In this document: piece by piece, positions 7,291 to 15,406 of the stretch
Position numbering within the stretch: position 1 is the first letter of the stretch
How the letters are laid out: every line of letters begins with the position of its first letter
NCBI GenBank assembly: GCA_947177445.1
Contig: CAMWUL010000023.1
Coordinates: forward strand, 1 to 42,798
Direction: 5' to 3'
DNA from: an uncultured Lachnospiraceae bacterium
GTDB lineage: Bacteria; Bacillota; Clostridia; Lachnospirales; Lachnospiraceae
DNA: 42,798 nt
Program-made: the position numbers and the translations under genes
The notes under the pieces: model-generated
What the model saw: only the letters and a program-made list of their open reading frames with translations
Told to the model about the DNA's origin: nothing
The model's database searches: none

Positions 7291-8685
7291 ATGAACCCCA
7301 TTTTACCGCTGCATTATGCGGCGCCTGACGGAGAGCCCCGGGTATGGCGGCAGGATCCGGATACCTTGTATCTTTATGCCACCAATGAGCTGGTGGGCTG
7401 CGCCGGAGATGAGCCGGTGCAGCATGTCTGGTCCACCAGGGATCTGATCACCTGGGAGGAGCATATTCCCGGCTTTGATGCCAGGGAGGCAGTGGACTTT
7501 GAACAGGTTACATCCCTGCCGGCCAGTGACTGTATAGAAAAGAACGGACGGTTTTATTATTATTTTACGGCGGGAGGCAGACAGTGTGTGGCCTTTTCGG
7601 ACAAGCCGGAGGGGCCCTTTCTCCATGCGGTCCCTATTCCGGGAACGGAGTTTCCCAATTGCGGGGATCCGGCAGTATTTGTGGACGAGGACGGAAGCGC
7701 GTACCTGTATTGGGGGCAGTTCTATTTAAAGGGCTGCAGGCTGAAGGACAATATGTGTGAGCTGGAGGCCGACACCATCCGCACCATGCTTCTGACAGAG
7801 GAAGAGCATGGTTTTCATGAGGGCAGTTCCATGCGCAGGAGAGGGGATCTCTATTACCTGATTTATTGCGACACGGACAGAGGGGCGGCCACATGCTTAA
7901 GCTATGCGGTAGGCAGGTCTCCTCTGGGTCCCTTTGAGAAAAGAGGGGTGATTATTGACAATGCTGGCTGTGACCTGGCCACATGGAATAACCATGGGTC
8001 AATCGTGTGTTTTCATGATCAGTGGTACATTCTGTATCACAAGGCCTGCTTTGCCCTGGAAATGGGCGGACGCAAGGCCTGCATGGAGCCCATTTACTTT
8101 GATGAAAGAGGGGATATCCGGGAGGTACAGATGACTACTCAGGGCGTGGAGGGGCCCATTGCCGCTTCCCGCAGGCTGGAGGCCTACAGAGCCTGTCACT
8201 TCCAGTGGCCCGAGAGAGTCTATGAGATGGATCGGGAGGTGGCATGTTTTTATTGGAAGGAGCCAGTGACCGGGTGGCGCAGAACCGCCAGGGATGCGGC
8301 GCTTAGAAACAGTAAGGACACGGGGGTGCGTGCGGCCCACTATATCGAAAACGGGATCCACAGGGAATACTTGACCAGACTGACTCACGGAGACTGTATT
8401 TTCTATCGCTATCTGGACTTTGGAGACGGGGCGGCGGAATTTATCTGTTCGGCGGCCAGCCATAGAACCGGCTGTGAGCTTGAGATTCACATAGACGGAG
8501 CGGACGGGCCCTGTATCGGAAGGTGTGAGATCGGCGATACGGGAGGCTTTGGCCCCTGGAACTGGAAAACCTTCCGCTGTGAGGTTCGTCCGGTGACGGG
8601 AGTCCATGAGGTATGCCTGAAGGTCTGCTCCCACAGGTGGGACAGGGAATGGCTGTGCGATCTGGACTGGCTGCAGTTTGCATAA
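7291..8685 (+). CDS. GH43-like glycoside hydrolase with C-terminal CBM6-like domain
   Basis: A 464-residue cytoplasmic protein with no signal peptide. The first ~310 residues look like a five-bladed beta-propeller of family GH43 (or the related GH117/DUF group). The N-terminal base motif is RQDPDTLYLYA (Asp22 or Asp24), the second Asp is in CGDPAVFVDEDGSAYLYWG (Asp126), and the acid Glu is in HEGSSMRRRGDLYYL (Glu177). Residues ~335-464 have the beta-sandwich style of CBM6 and end LCDLDWLQF. The ATG at 7291 has AGAGGTG 6 nt upstream, which is better than ATG 7276. It probably cleaves arabinose- or xylose-type residues from sugars imported by the upstream transporter. Confidence 0.83.
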   Translation: MNPILPLHYAAPDGEPRVWRQDPDTLYLYATNELVGCAGDEPVQHVWSTRDLITWEEHIPGFDAREAVDFEQVTSLPASDCIEKNGRFYYYFTAGGRQCVAFSDKPEGPFLHAVPIPGTEFPNCGDPAVFVDEDGSAYLYWGQFYLKGCRLKDNMCELEADTIRTMLLTEEEHGFHEGSSMRRRGDLYYLIYCDTDRGAATCLSYAVGRSPLGPFEKRGVIIDNAGCDLATWNNHGSIVCFHDQWYILYHKACFALEMGGRKACMEPIYFDERGDIREVQMTTQGVEGPIAASRRLEAYRACHFQWPERVYEMDREVACFYWKEPVTGWRRTARDAALRNSKDTGVRAAHYIENGIHREYLTRLTHGDCIFYRYLDFGDGAAEFICSAASHRTGCELEIHIDGADGPCIGRCEIGDTGGFGPWNWKTFRCEVRPVTGVHEVCLKVCSHRWDREWLCDLDWLQFA

Positions 8686-8763
8686 AAGCCGGGGGCCGCA
8701 AGCCACAGTCAAAAAGAAAGGAACAGAGCTGAAAGCTCTGCAGGAATGTGAAAGGAAAATGAA

Positions 8764-9066
8764 ATGAATCAATTTGAGATCACAGTCAGAAATGCGGATT
8801 CCCGGGGGCTGGCGCCCTGCTGTCGTCCGGTTTTTGCATGGAAAGGCACCTGCCCGCCGGAGGCGGGAGGCAGAGAGTATGACCAGTATACCGTGCAGGT
8901 GGCGGCAGATGAGGAATTCCGGCGGCTTTTGTTTTTGCGGGATACCTGCAGGCAGTATATTGAGTTTGACAGTGCACCTCTTCACAAGAATAAGACATAC
9001 TTTATCCGGGTGCGGAGCGGGTTGGGAGAATGGAGCGAAGGCAGCTTCGTGACGGGAAATCAATAA
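8764..9066 (+). CDS. Orphan rhamnosidase-type N-terminal (FN3-like) domain protein
   Basis: A 100-residue protein with no signal peptide. The pattern CRPVFAWKG, then YDQYTVQVAADEEFRRLLF, then FIRVRSGLGEWSEGSF resembles the N-terminal immunoglobulin-like domain of GH78 alpha-L-rhamnosidases, where a PxFSW motif, an AYQI strand and WSxxxxF follow in this order. The catalytic (alpha/alpha)6 barrel is absent and no remnant lies downstream. The gene has its own site (AAAGGAAA) and lies 78 bp after the GH43 gene. It may be a truncated rhamnosidase, or a genuine single-domain protein of the operon; the sequence cannot decide. Confidence 0.6.
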   Translation: MNQFEITVRNADSRGLAPCCRPVFAWKGTCPPEAGGREYDQYTVQVAADEEFRRLLFLRDTCRQYIEFDSAPLHKNKTYFIRVRSGLGEWSEGSFVTGNQ

Positions 9067-9117
9067 GAACGGGGTTATTGACTTCACAGAGGTGTGGAAG
9101 TTAATTCCGGATGGATC

Positions 9118-9146
9118 AAGGCGGCGTCTTCTCAGGCGCCGCCTTT
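9118..9146. terminator. Bidirectional terminator between convergent genes
   Basis: AAGGCGGCG (9118-9126) pairs perfectly with CGCCGCCTT (9137-9145), with T runs on both strands. It closes the sugar operon and overlaps the stop codon of the convergent AraC-type gene. Confidence 0.75.
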
Positions 9147-11336
9147 CTGATTACGGTATTGGGAAGGGGTCAGTCCGGTATCCTGCTTGAATTTCCGGCG
9201 GAAGCTGGAGGTATTAAGATATCCTACCGCCATACTGATTTCGTCGATGGACTGATCGGTGTTCAGAAGCAGCTCCCTGGCTCTGCCCAGGCGAAGCTCC
9301 CAGACATAATCTGAAAAGTTCTGATTTACTTCTTTTTTTACCAGATAGCTGATATAGGCAATACTCACATGGAACTGATCGGCCAGCTGATTGATGGAAA
9401 AGTCCGGCTGAGTAAAGCTGTTTTCGATCTGCTCCTTCAGGTGGAAGGCGCTGGCGGATTTGGCTGTCCATTGTTCCTGGAAAAAATCGGTCAGTTTTTT
9501 TATATTGGCCTGGATGGCGGCGGCATTTTCCCCGTATGAACAGCTTCGGCAGAGGTACAGCGCTTCAAAATACAGATCACTGTAGGACTTGAAGCGGATA
9601 TCGGAGTGCTCCATGGCGTTGGCAATAGCGGCCAGCAGATCGATCAGGATGCAATGGGCAAAGAAATCCGGGATCTGCTTATCCATAGATTCCGAGCGGT
9701 CTATGATATGAAATAATTCCCGGATATAACCGTCAGCCTCTTCAAATTGATAATTTTGCAGGGCGGCGGAGAGCCTGCTGATCATATCATAGGGGTAAAC
9801 CAGCGCCGGGCCGCCGGCCAGGAGGGGTGAGGCATCCTGGTAGGATACCACCGGCATCTGTTTCCAGAGACTGCCGGCCTGAATGGCCTGCTCATACAGA
9901 GAGGGGATATCCAGGGGAGAGTCAGAGCTGTCGCTCAGAGAGGAAAGATATCCTTTTTCCTGGTGCAGGTCGGTAAGCAGCATTTTCAGCACCTCGTCTT
10001 TATTTGGCTCCGGGCCGGAATAGTTGATCAACAATATAGCGTTATCTCCGGAAGTCTCCAGAATGACGCAGGAATCTTCCGAAGTCAGTGAGCTGCGGAA
10101 AAATTCCACAATCTTTCCGCAGGGGAAAGGGGATCTGGGAGATTTCATTTTCACGGCAAAGAGCAGGATATCGGAATCTATGCCGAAAAAGCGGTCAATA
10201 TCCGGAAGCTCCTGCCAGTCCACGGCCATATGGTTTGATGTGATGATGCTGTCCAATATGGATTTCTGGATGGAGAGCTTATATTTTTCCAGCTTCTCCT
10301 GAAGCTGGCGGTTTTGGAGATTTGAATCCGTAAAAGTCTGATCCAGCTGCTCCAGATAGCTTTGCCGCCTGTCAGGAGCTGTCACGAACTTCTGCGTCAG
10401 CTTGTGCAGGGGCATATAGGTGCTTCTCATGGACAGAAGAAGGAGCAGAAATCCCAGAAATCCAAGAGCCAGCAGGATCAGGTAGGCAGTTTTAAAGGCA
10501 GTGTTGACCTGCATCAGCAGAACCTGGTTGGAAATCAGAGAAAGCATTACAAAATCATTGCTGAGCCGGCTGACACAAAGGGAGGTGCTGCTGTCAATGG
10601 AATAGATGCCGTCTCCGGATTCAAAGGAATCCATGTAGGGCATCAGAAGCTTGGGATTTGTCCCTGCTACGATATTTTTCTCAGAATCCAACAGAGCGAT
10701 GGCCGGCATTTCGCTGGAGGAAGCGTTCTCGCAGAGCTGCTGAATTTCCCGAAGGCTGACTAAGAAGTAGGTGATATAATTGGAGTGAGAGCTGTTTACA
10801 GGAAAATAGATCAGATGCTTTTGATCGTTTTCCTGCAGATACAGCAGCTGGTTCTGCCTGCTGTCCAGATAGGGGGCAGGATCGAAGACAAAGAGGTCGG
10901 GATCGAGCATGTAAAATACATCCTCCTTATATTCCGTGATGACTTGGGAGGATGAAACAATATTGCGTTTTTTGTTCAGATAAACAGCGGATTTTATATA
11001 GGGGCGGCCTGTGGTGTATTTCGTAATTTCCTTGTAGACCAGGTATTGGCGCCATTCATCGGTAGTATACCGGGCGAGTATAATGTTGACATTGTCTTTT
11101 ATGGAATTATTTACGGTATTCATGGCGTCAAATTCTTCTGCCAGAGTCTGACGGATATTGTGAAGCTGTTCTTCGGAGGAAACGGTGAGCTGTTCCAGAT
11201 AAAGCTTTGCAAGCTGGGTGCGGACGATGTAGAAAAAGCCTGTGATCAGGAAACAGAATATGATAAAGTAGGACAGAAAATAACGCAACAGTGTGCTGTC
11301 CGAAAATTTATGCGGACGTGCCTGTCTGATTTTCAT
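9132..11336 (-). CDS. Membrane-anchored AraC-family transcriptional regulator
   Basis: A 734-residue one-component regulator. Helix 1 (about residues 18-42) and helix 2 (about 282-302, AYLILLALGFLGFLLLLLSM) enclose a ~240-residue extracytoplasmic sensor of the dCache/YesN-associated type. A cytoplasmic linker is followed by two AraC helix-turn-helix units in the last ~100 residues (SINQLADQFHVSIAYISYLV, then SIDEISMAVGYLNTSSF and the GLTPSQYR end). Such proteins sit next to LplABC operons and switch them on when an outside sugar or its binding protein is sensed. It is convergent with the transporter operon and lies downstream of the GH4 gene. Confidence 0.9.
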   Translation of the reverse strand: MKIRQARPHKFSDSTLLRYFLSYFIIFCFLITGFFYIVRTQLAKLYLEQLTVSSEEQLHNIRQTLAEEFDAMNTVNNSIKDNVNIILARYTTDEWRQYLVYKEITKYTTGRPYIKSAVYLNKKRNIVSSSQVITEYKEDVFYMLDPDLFVFDPAPYLDSRQNQLLYLQENDQKHLIYFPVNSSHSNYITYFLVSLREIQQLCENASSSEMPAIALLDSEKNIVAGTNPKLLMPYMDSFESGDGIYSIDSSTSLCVSRLSNDFVMLSLISNQVLLMQVNTAFKTAYLILLALGFLGFLLLLLSMRSTYMPLHKLTQKFVTAPDRRQSYLEQLDQTFTDSNLQNRQLQEKLEKYKLSIQKSILDSIITSNHMAVDWQELPDIDRFFGIDSDILLFAVKMKSPRSPFPCGKIVEFFRSSLTSEDSCVILETSGDNAILLINYSGPEPNKDEVLKMLLTDLHQEKGYLSSLSDSSDSPLDIPSLYEQAIQAGSLWKQMPVVSYQDASPLLAGGPALVYPYDMISRLSAALQNYQFEEADGYIRELFHIIDRSESMDKQIPDFFAHCILIDLLAAIANAMEHSDIRFKSYSDLYFEALYLCRSCSYGENAAAIQANIKKLTDFFQEQWTAKSASAFHLKEQIENSFTQPDFSINQLADQFHVSIAYISYLVKKEVNQNFSDYVWELRLGRARELLLNTDQSIDEISMAVGYLNTSSFRRKFKQDTGLTPSQYRNQKGGA

Positions 11337-11380
11337 AAGGTACTCCTTTTAGTGCGGTATGTCTTGTGGGATACAGTTTC

Positions 11381-11409
11381 ATTATATAAGAACAGAAATG
11401 AAAATGCAA
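11381..11409 (-). promoter_or_regulatory. Sigma-A promoter of the AraC-type regulator gene
   Basis: On the minus strand, TTGCAT (11404-11409), an exact 17-nt spacer and a perfect TATAAT (11381-11386), 44 bp upstream of the start codon. The regulator therefore has its own promoter, separated from the GH4 gene by a terminator. Confidence 0.65.
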
Positions 11410-11444
11410 TACCCTGCGGGTCCAGCACATGAAGGCAAAACGCC

Positions 11445-11475
11445 AGAAAAGCGTCTGATGTGCAGACGCTTTTCT
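11445..11475 (-). terminator. Terminator after the GH4 gene
   Basis: A perfect 13-bp stem, AGAAAAGCGTCTG with CAGACGCTTTTCT, and a 5-nt loop, lying 26 bp past the GH4 stop codon. The T-rich part falls in the distal arm. Confidence 0.7.
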
Positions 11476-11501
11476 GATGGCTGCATGATCTGCTGCAGGT
11501 G

Positions 11502-12983
11502 TTACTTTACGTTTTCCTTTGCAGCGGCAGAAGCCAGGGAACGGTACTTCTCCTTTTCCTCCGCCATTTCAGCGACAGTCTTGGTCTTTTGCTTAAAGCC
11601 CTTAACCGGGCGGCAGGGAACGGTCTTGTGCTGCGCTCTTTCCTCTGCCCGAAGGATTTCTTCCCGGTATTGGGGAAGCCATTCCTTTTCCGCCGTCAGC
11701 ATTTCGTCCACCATCTGCCGAATCTCATCGGGAGTACATACTGTGCCTGTGAGGGGATCCATCATAGCGGCCTGGTAGAGCAGGCGGATATCTCCATGTA
11801 CGGCGGCTTCCACGGCCAGCTTCTGAACCCATACGCTTTGAGAGCAGATGGCGGCGCAGCCCAGAGGCAGATCGCCTACCCTGGGAATTGATATGCCGTT
11901 GTAATCTACATAACAGGGCACCTCCACCACACATTCATCGGGGAGATTGGTGATGGTTCCGTTGTTCATCACATTAAAACAGCCTCTGTAGATCCTGCCG
12001 GTCTCCAGTCCCTCAATGATGTAGCTTCCGTGTTCGCCGGAGCGCTTTTCGGGGATAAATTTTTTGGAGGGCTCCTTCAGCCAGTTGGGAAAGTCCGTCT
12101 CAAACCAGTTCCGCCCTTCCCGGCATACCCGCAGATATCCGGCGGTTTCTCCCTGGATCCAGGAGCTGTAATTGATCCATTTTTCCATTTCCTCCGGGCG
12201 TTTCCGATACCACATCAGATATTCGGAAAGATGGCCGTTGGACTCGGTAGAGTAATATCCGAAATTTTTCATCACATCCAGACGGATATTTTCGTCCTTT
12301 GCAAACTCGGCCCGTGTCATCAGGTCATAAAGCTCGCCGGTTCGCTCCACACCGTCTGTCTTTACACTGATGTACCAGGTCTGGTGGTTTAAGCCTGCGC
12401 AGATAATGTCCACATCTTCCTTTTTTCGGCCCAGGGCCCTGGCAATCTGATCGTGGCCATGCTGAACTCCGTGACAGAGGCCGTAGGTGGGAACATGTCC
12501 GTATTTGTTACATGCCCAGGTGACCATGGCGTTGGGATTGGAATAGTTTAGCAGGATGCATCCCGGGGCCGCCACATCCCGGATATCCCTGCAGAATTCC
12601 AGAATGGCGTGAATGCCCCGCTGTCCGTACATAATTCCGCCGATGCAGAGCGTGTCGCCCACACACTGATCCACTCCGTACTTTAAAGGGATCTCCACAT
12701 CCTTTTCAAAGGCCTCCAGCATGCCGATCCGGACACAATTGATCACATATTTTGCATCCCGGAACGCCTCACGGCGGTCAAGGGTGGAATGGATCTTTAT
12801 GCTCAGTCCGTTTTCGTCGATATCCCTCTGACAAAGCTGTGTCACCATCCGCAGGTTATCAGGGTTGATGTCTGTAAAGGACACCTGGATGTCATGAAAT
12901 TCCGGAACCGTCAGGATATCTGCCAGAAGCCCCCTGGTAAAGCCGATGCTTCCCGCACCTATAAACGCTACTTTAAAAGACAT
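11502..12983 (-). CDS. GH4 family NAD-dependent glycosidase (alpha-galactosidase / uronidase type)
   Basis: A 493-residue cytoplasmic enzyme of glycoside hydrolase family 4, which uses NAD+ and a divalent metal in a redox-elimination mechanism. The Rossmann motif is GAGSIGF (9-15), the substrate/metal residues include NYSNPNA (Asn149), and the family motif IV is C170-H171-G-V, with GLNHQTW (His200). Motif IV tracks specificity: CHS is linked to alpha-galactosidases, CHG to alpha-glucuronidases and CHEV to LplD-type alpha-galacturonidases. CHGV here therefore points away from LplD itself, although the neighbouring transporter is Lpl-like. The start at 12983 has GGAGG 6 nt upstream. Confidence 0.88.
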   Translation of the reverse strand: MSFKVAFIGAGSIGFTRGLLADILTVPEFHDIQVSFTDINPDNLRMVTQLCQRDIDENGLSIKIHSTLDRREAFRDAKYVINCVRIGMLEAFEKDVEIPLKYGVDQCVGDTLCIGGIMYGQRGIHAILEFCRDIRDVAAPGCILLNYSNPNAMVTWACNKYGHVPTYGLCHGVQHGHDQIARALGRKKEDVDIICAGLNHQTWYISVKTDGVERTGELYDLMTRAEFAKDENIRLDVMKNFGYYSTESNGHLSEYLMWYRKRPEEMEKWINYSSWIQGETAGYLRVCREGRNWFETDFPNWLKEPSKKFIPEKRSGEHGSYIIEGLETGRIYRGCFNVMNNGTITNLPDECVVEVPCYVDYNGISIPRVGDLPLGCAAICSQSVWVQKLAVEAAVHGDIRLLYQAAMMDPLTGTVCTPDEIRQMVDEMLTAEKEWLPQYREEILRAEERAQHKTVPCRPVKGFKQKTKTVAEMAEEKEKYRSLASAAAKENVK

Positions 12984-13037
12984 GGCGCTGCCTCCTTATA
13001 TGGTTTTGGATGATTCTTTTTGAAATCATCTGATTTT

Positions 13038-13066
13038 ATCATAGACAATTTCGAGCTGTTTTGCAA
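13038..13066 (-). promoter_or_regulatory. Sigma-A promoter of the GH4 gene
   Basis: On the minus strand, TTGCAA (13061-13066), a 17-nt spacer and TATGAT (13038-13043), 54 bp upstream of the start codon. Confidence 0.55.
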
Positions 13067-13093
13067 TAGAATTAGAAAAGCAGTATAAGGAAA

Positions 13094-13135
13094 GAAGCCG
13101 TGAAAAGTAACAAAAAGCTGGTTACTGTAGGGGAC
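13094..13135. repeat. Rearranged copy of the GTTACTTTTCAC repeat
   Basis: GAAGCCGTGAAAAGTAAC (13094-13111) equals one end of the MITE-like repeat. Ten bases later comes GTTACTGTAGGGGAC (13121-13135), whose GTAGGGGAC also occurs just inside the left end of the element at 59-202 (72-81). The two ends are thus in everted order. Confidence 0.55.
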
Positions 13136-13502
13136 CCTCAGGAGAAAATTGTGTTCCCAGCAATATGCTGTCGATAATGCCTTCAGAAGAGACATCCTGG
13201 TGTGTTAAGACAAAAATAATCCCGGACCTGCACCTGCGCGAAGCCCGGGATAAGGGAGGGGACCTGGCCCCTCCTGCAAAAGGGGAGGATAAGGTTCTGC
13301 CCCGCAGAACCCAAGTATTACTTTTTCTTTGGTCAGATCAAAGGAGGGGGTTCCTTGACAATCAATAGTGTGACCTGAAAAAATATAATTATACATTTTT
13401 TCAAAAAAATATTACGCGGCCTTGCTTTTATTTCATGCAGGGGCGCGCCGCGTTACTGTTCACTTAATGGTTTCGCAGTAGGAAGAGGAATACAAAAAAC
13501 AG
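13136..13502. other. Gene-free interval with hairpins and a second repeat half
   Basis: No credible coding frame. The region holds a perfect 8-bp hairpin, GGTTCTGC/GCAGAACC, near 13292-13310, a C/G-rich CCCCTCC/GGGGAGG pairing just upstream, and a repeat half GTTACTGTTCAC at 13452-13463. Together with the copy at 13094 this gives two outward-facing repeat ends about 340 bp apart. Confidence 0.4.
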
Positions 13503-13531
13503 TTGTTTAAAATAGGAATATGTTATATACT
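13503..13531 (+). promoter_or_regulatory. Sigma-A promoter of the SEC-C protein gene
   Basis: TTGTTT (13503-13508), a 17-nt spacer and TATACT (13526-13531), 66 bp upstream of the start codon. Confidence 0.5.
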
Positions 13532-13596
13532 GTTTCTTGGAAGAAGGGGGTGTATGCCCGGTCTTCCGGAATCAAGGATGAAGTGAGGATAGTATT

Positions 13597-14100
13597 ATGG
13601 CATTACTGGATCAGTGGAAGGAGATCGCTTATAACGAGAACAAGGGGCAGGACGAGCTTCAGAGAATATGGGGCGACTATTTTCAGCGCGAGAAGGAGAT
13701 CTATGCCCAGCTGCTGAAGGCGCCGGACGAAACGGTGAGGGGATCCGTTAAGGAGCTGGCGGAAAAGTACGGAGTGGATCTTATGACCATGACCGGTTTT
13801 CTGGACGGAATCAATGACAGCCTGATCGAGAAAAATCCCATCGAGGAGATGGAGGAGGACACGGAGGTAAATCTGGGCTTTGACAAGGCGCTGCTGTATA
13901 AAAATATGGTGGCGGCAGAGGCGGACTGGCTTTATAATCTGGAGGAGTGGAAGGACATTTTTGACGAGGATACCAGAAAAGCCCTTTATAAGGAACAGAA
14001 ATCCTCCACCACTATCGTGAAGGAGGCAAAGGTATATCCCAATGATCCCTGTCCCTGCGGAAGCGGCAAAAAGTATAAAAAATGCTGCGGCAGGAAATAA
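13597..14100 (+). CDS. SEC-C zinc-motif protein
   Basis: A 167-residue soluble, acidic protein. The C-terminal motif [13 protein letters not shown] (about residues 151-163) is the SEC-C zinc-binding tail that SecA uses to bind SecB and ribosomes; many small stand-alone proteins carry it. The N-terminal ~140 residues are helical and match the SEC-C-linked family common in Clostridia, of unknown function. It has its own promoter and a terminator directly downstream, so it is probably a single-gene unit. A role near the ribosome or secretion machinery is inference from the tail only. Confidence 0.85.
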   Translation: MALLDQWKEIAYNENKGQDELQRIWGDYFQREKEIYAQLLKAPDETVRGSVKELAEKYGVDLMTMTGFLDGINDSLIEKNPIEEMEEDTEVNLGFDKALLYKNMVAAEADWLYNLEEWKDIFDEDTRKALYKEQKSSTTIVKEAKVYPNDPCPCGSGKKYKKCCGRK

Positions 14101-14145
14101 GGGGGAACTGCCTTGGAGCACATATAAAAGCGGTGATATACATAT

Positions 14146-14178
14146 AAAAAGAGAATCGGCAGGGCCGGTTCTCTTTTT
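14146..14178 (+). terminator. Terminator after the SEC-C gene
   Basis: The arms AAAAAGAGAATCGG and CCGGTTCTCTTTTT (one G-T pair) enclose a short loop; the distal arm ends in five T. Confidence 0.8.
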
Positions 14179-14201
14179 GGCATTATTTTTGGTTTATCGT
14201 G

Positions 14202-14230
14202 TTCCCTATCTGCCGAAAATAGTGTATACT
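14202..14230 (+). promoter_or_regulatory. Probable promoter of the hdeD-CBS-apt-rel run
   Basis: A good -10 TATACT (14225-14230) and a weak -35 TTCCCT (14202-14207) with a 17-nt spacer, 40 bp before the HdeD-like start codon. It is the only promoter-like site I see before apt and rel. Confidence 0.4.
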
Positions 14231-14270
14231 GGTGATATGGCTTGAAAAATACGGGAAAGGAATGGTAGTC

Positions 14271-14939
14271 ATGAAGTACTTCAGGGAGCATTTTAAAGAG
14301 TATCTCAGGGAGGTGAAATGGGATGCGCTGATAGCCGGGATCCTGTATATCCTGCTGGGGATCGTGGCGCTGGTGCTGCCGGAGACCATGGAGAGGGCTC
14401 TGGGCTATCTGCTGGCGGTGGCGCTGATCCTGACGGGGGCAGTCTCCATGATCTGTTATCTGCTGAGGGAGGCTCACCAGAATTATTATCGCAATGATTT
14501 TATGCACGGGCTCATCGAGATCGGAGCAGGTATTCTGGTTCTGTACCATGTGGAGCTGGTCATATCCCTGATTCCGTTTTTGCTGGGGATCATGATCCTG
14601 ATCAGCGGCTGCAGCAAGCTGCAGGACGTGATCGACATGAAACGGTGGGAATACGGAAACTGGGCCGCCATGCTGGTGGTTGCTGCCGTCAACGCAGGGC
14701 TTGGAATTCTGTTTATGTTCAATCCCTTTAAAATGGGAGCGCTTTTGTTCCGGCTTATCGGTGTGGGGCTGATACTCAGCGGCGCCAGCGACTGTGCTGC
14801 CGTTATCTATTTTGCCAATAAGATCAGAAAATATTTTGACGGTCTGCGCACGGTGGACAGCACCTGTGTGGAGATTACCAATGTGGCGGAGCGGAAAACG
14901 GATGCCAAAAAAGAGAAGGGTGAAGGGGAAGAGCGGTGA
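14271..14939 (+). CDS. HdeD/DUF308-like membrane protein
   Basis: A 222-residue membrane protein with about six hydrophobic helices in pairs, from roughly residue 20 to 185, each pair beginning with a GIxxILLGIxAL-type pattern (for example AGILYILLGIVALVLPE). This is typical of the DUF308/HdeD family, a small membrane protein linked to acid stress in Escherichia coli but of unknown function in Clostridia. The last ~35 residues are charged and cytoplasmic. I chose ATG 14271, 9 nt after GGGAAAGGA. The stop overlaps the GTG start of the next gene by 3 nt, so translation is probably coupled. Confidence 0.8.
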   Translation: MKYFREHFKEYLREVKWDALIAGILYILLGIVALVLPETMERALGYLLAVALILTGAVSMICYLLREAHQNYYRNDFMHGLIEIGAGILVLYHVELVISLIPFLLGIMILISGCSKLQDVIDMKRWEYGNWAAMLVVAAVNAGLGILFMFNPFKMGALLFRLIGVGLILSGASDCAAVIYFANKIRKYFDGLRTVDSTCVEITNVAERKTDAKKEKGEGEER

Positions 14940-15400
14940 ATATAGCGTCTTTTTTGATGCCCAAGGCGGATGTGGCATATCTGCGGGATGATATGACGCT
15001 GCGGCAGGGGCTGGAGAAATTAAGGAGGAGCGGTTATACCGCTATCCCGGTGATCGACAGGGAGGACAGATACGTGGGGGTGGTGGGAGAGGGCGACTTT
15101 CTGTGGAATATACTTTCCCACAATGAAAATCTGGACCGTATCACCCTGAGAAGCCTGGAGCATCTGACAGTGAGGGATATGGTCCAGAACGGGAAGGTAA
15201 GGCCGGCAAGCATCAGTACTTCAATGGAGGTGCTGCTGGAGCGGGTGAAGAGTCAGAATTTTGTGCCTGTGATCGATGACCGGAGCGTATTTATCGGAAT
15301 TGTCACTCGGGGTGATGTTATCAAATACTTTGTGGCAAAGGCCGATTCCTTTGACATTCCGGACAAAAGAAGCTATAATCTGGAAGAACAAGAGAGGTAA
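14936..15400 (+). CDS. Two-CBS-domain protein, DarB/CbpB-like (candidate c-di-AMP receptor)
   Basis: A 154-residue soluble protein made almost wholly of a CBS pair: CBS1 about residues 6-65 (SGYTAIPVIDREDRYVGVV) and CBS2 about 78-135 (FVPVIDDRSVFIGIVTRGDV). Size, layout and the GYTAIPV stretch match DarB/YkuL of Bacillus subtilis and CbpB of Listeria. Those proteins bind c-di-AMP and, when free of it, stimulate the Rel enzyme. Here rel lies two genes downstream, which supports the parallel. The start is a GTG overlapping the upstream TGA. Generic AMP or ATP binding is the main alternative. Confidence 0.75.
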   Translation: MNIASFLMPKADVAYLRDDMTLRQGLEKLRRSGYTAIPVIDREDRYVGVVGEGDFLWNILSHNENLDRITLRSLEHLTVRDMVQNGKVRPASISTSMEVLLERVKSQNFVPVIDDRSVFIGIVTRGDVIKYFVAKADSFDIPDKRSYNLEEQER

Positions 15401-15406
15401 CGAATT

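Noticed and set aside
7999..9087. Long minus-strand frame opposite the GH43 gene
   Set aside because: It is a shadow of the GC-rich GH43 coding strand with no start site and unnatural composition.
11502..12983. Naming the GH4 gene lplD
   Set aside because: Motif IV reads CHGV, not the CHEV linked with LplD-type alpha-galacturonidases, so the symbol would overstate the evidence.
14936..15400. IMP dehydrogenase fragment as an alternative to the two-CBS protein
   Set aside because: The CBS pair is complete, with its own coupled start and a length equal to DarB/CbpB; no catalytic barrel sequence flanks it.
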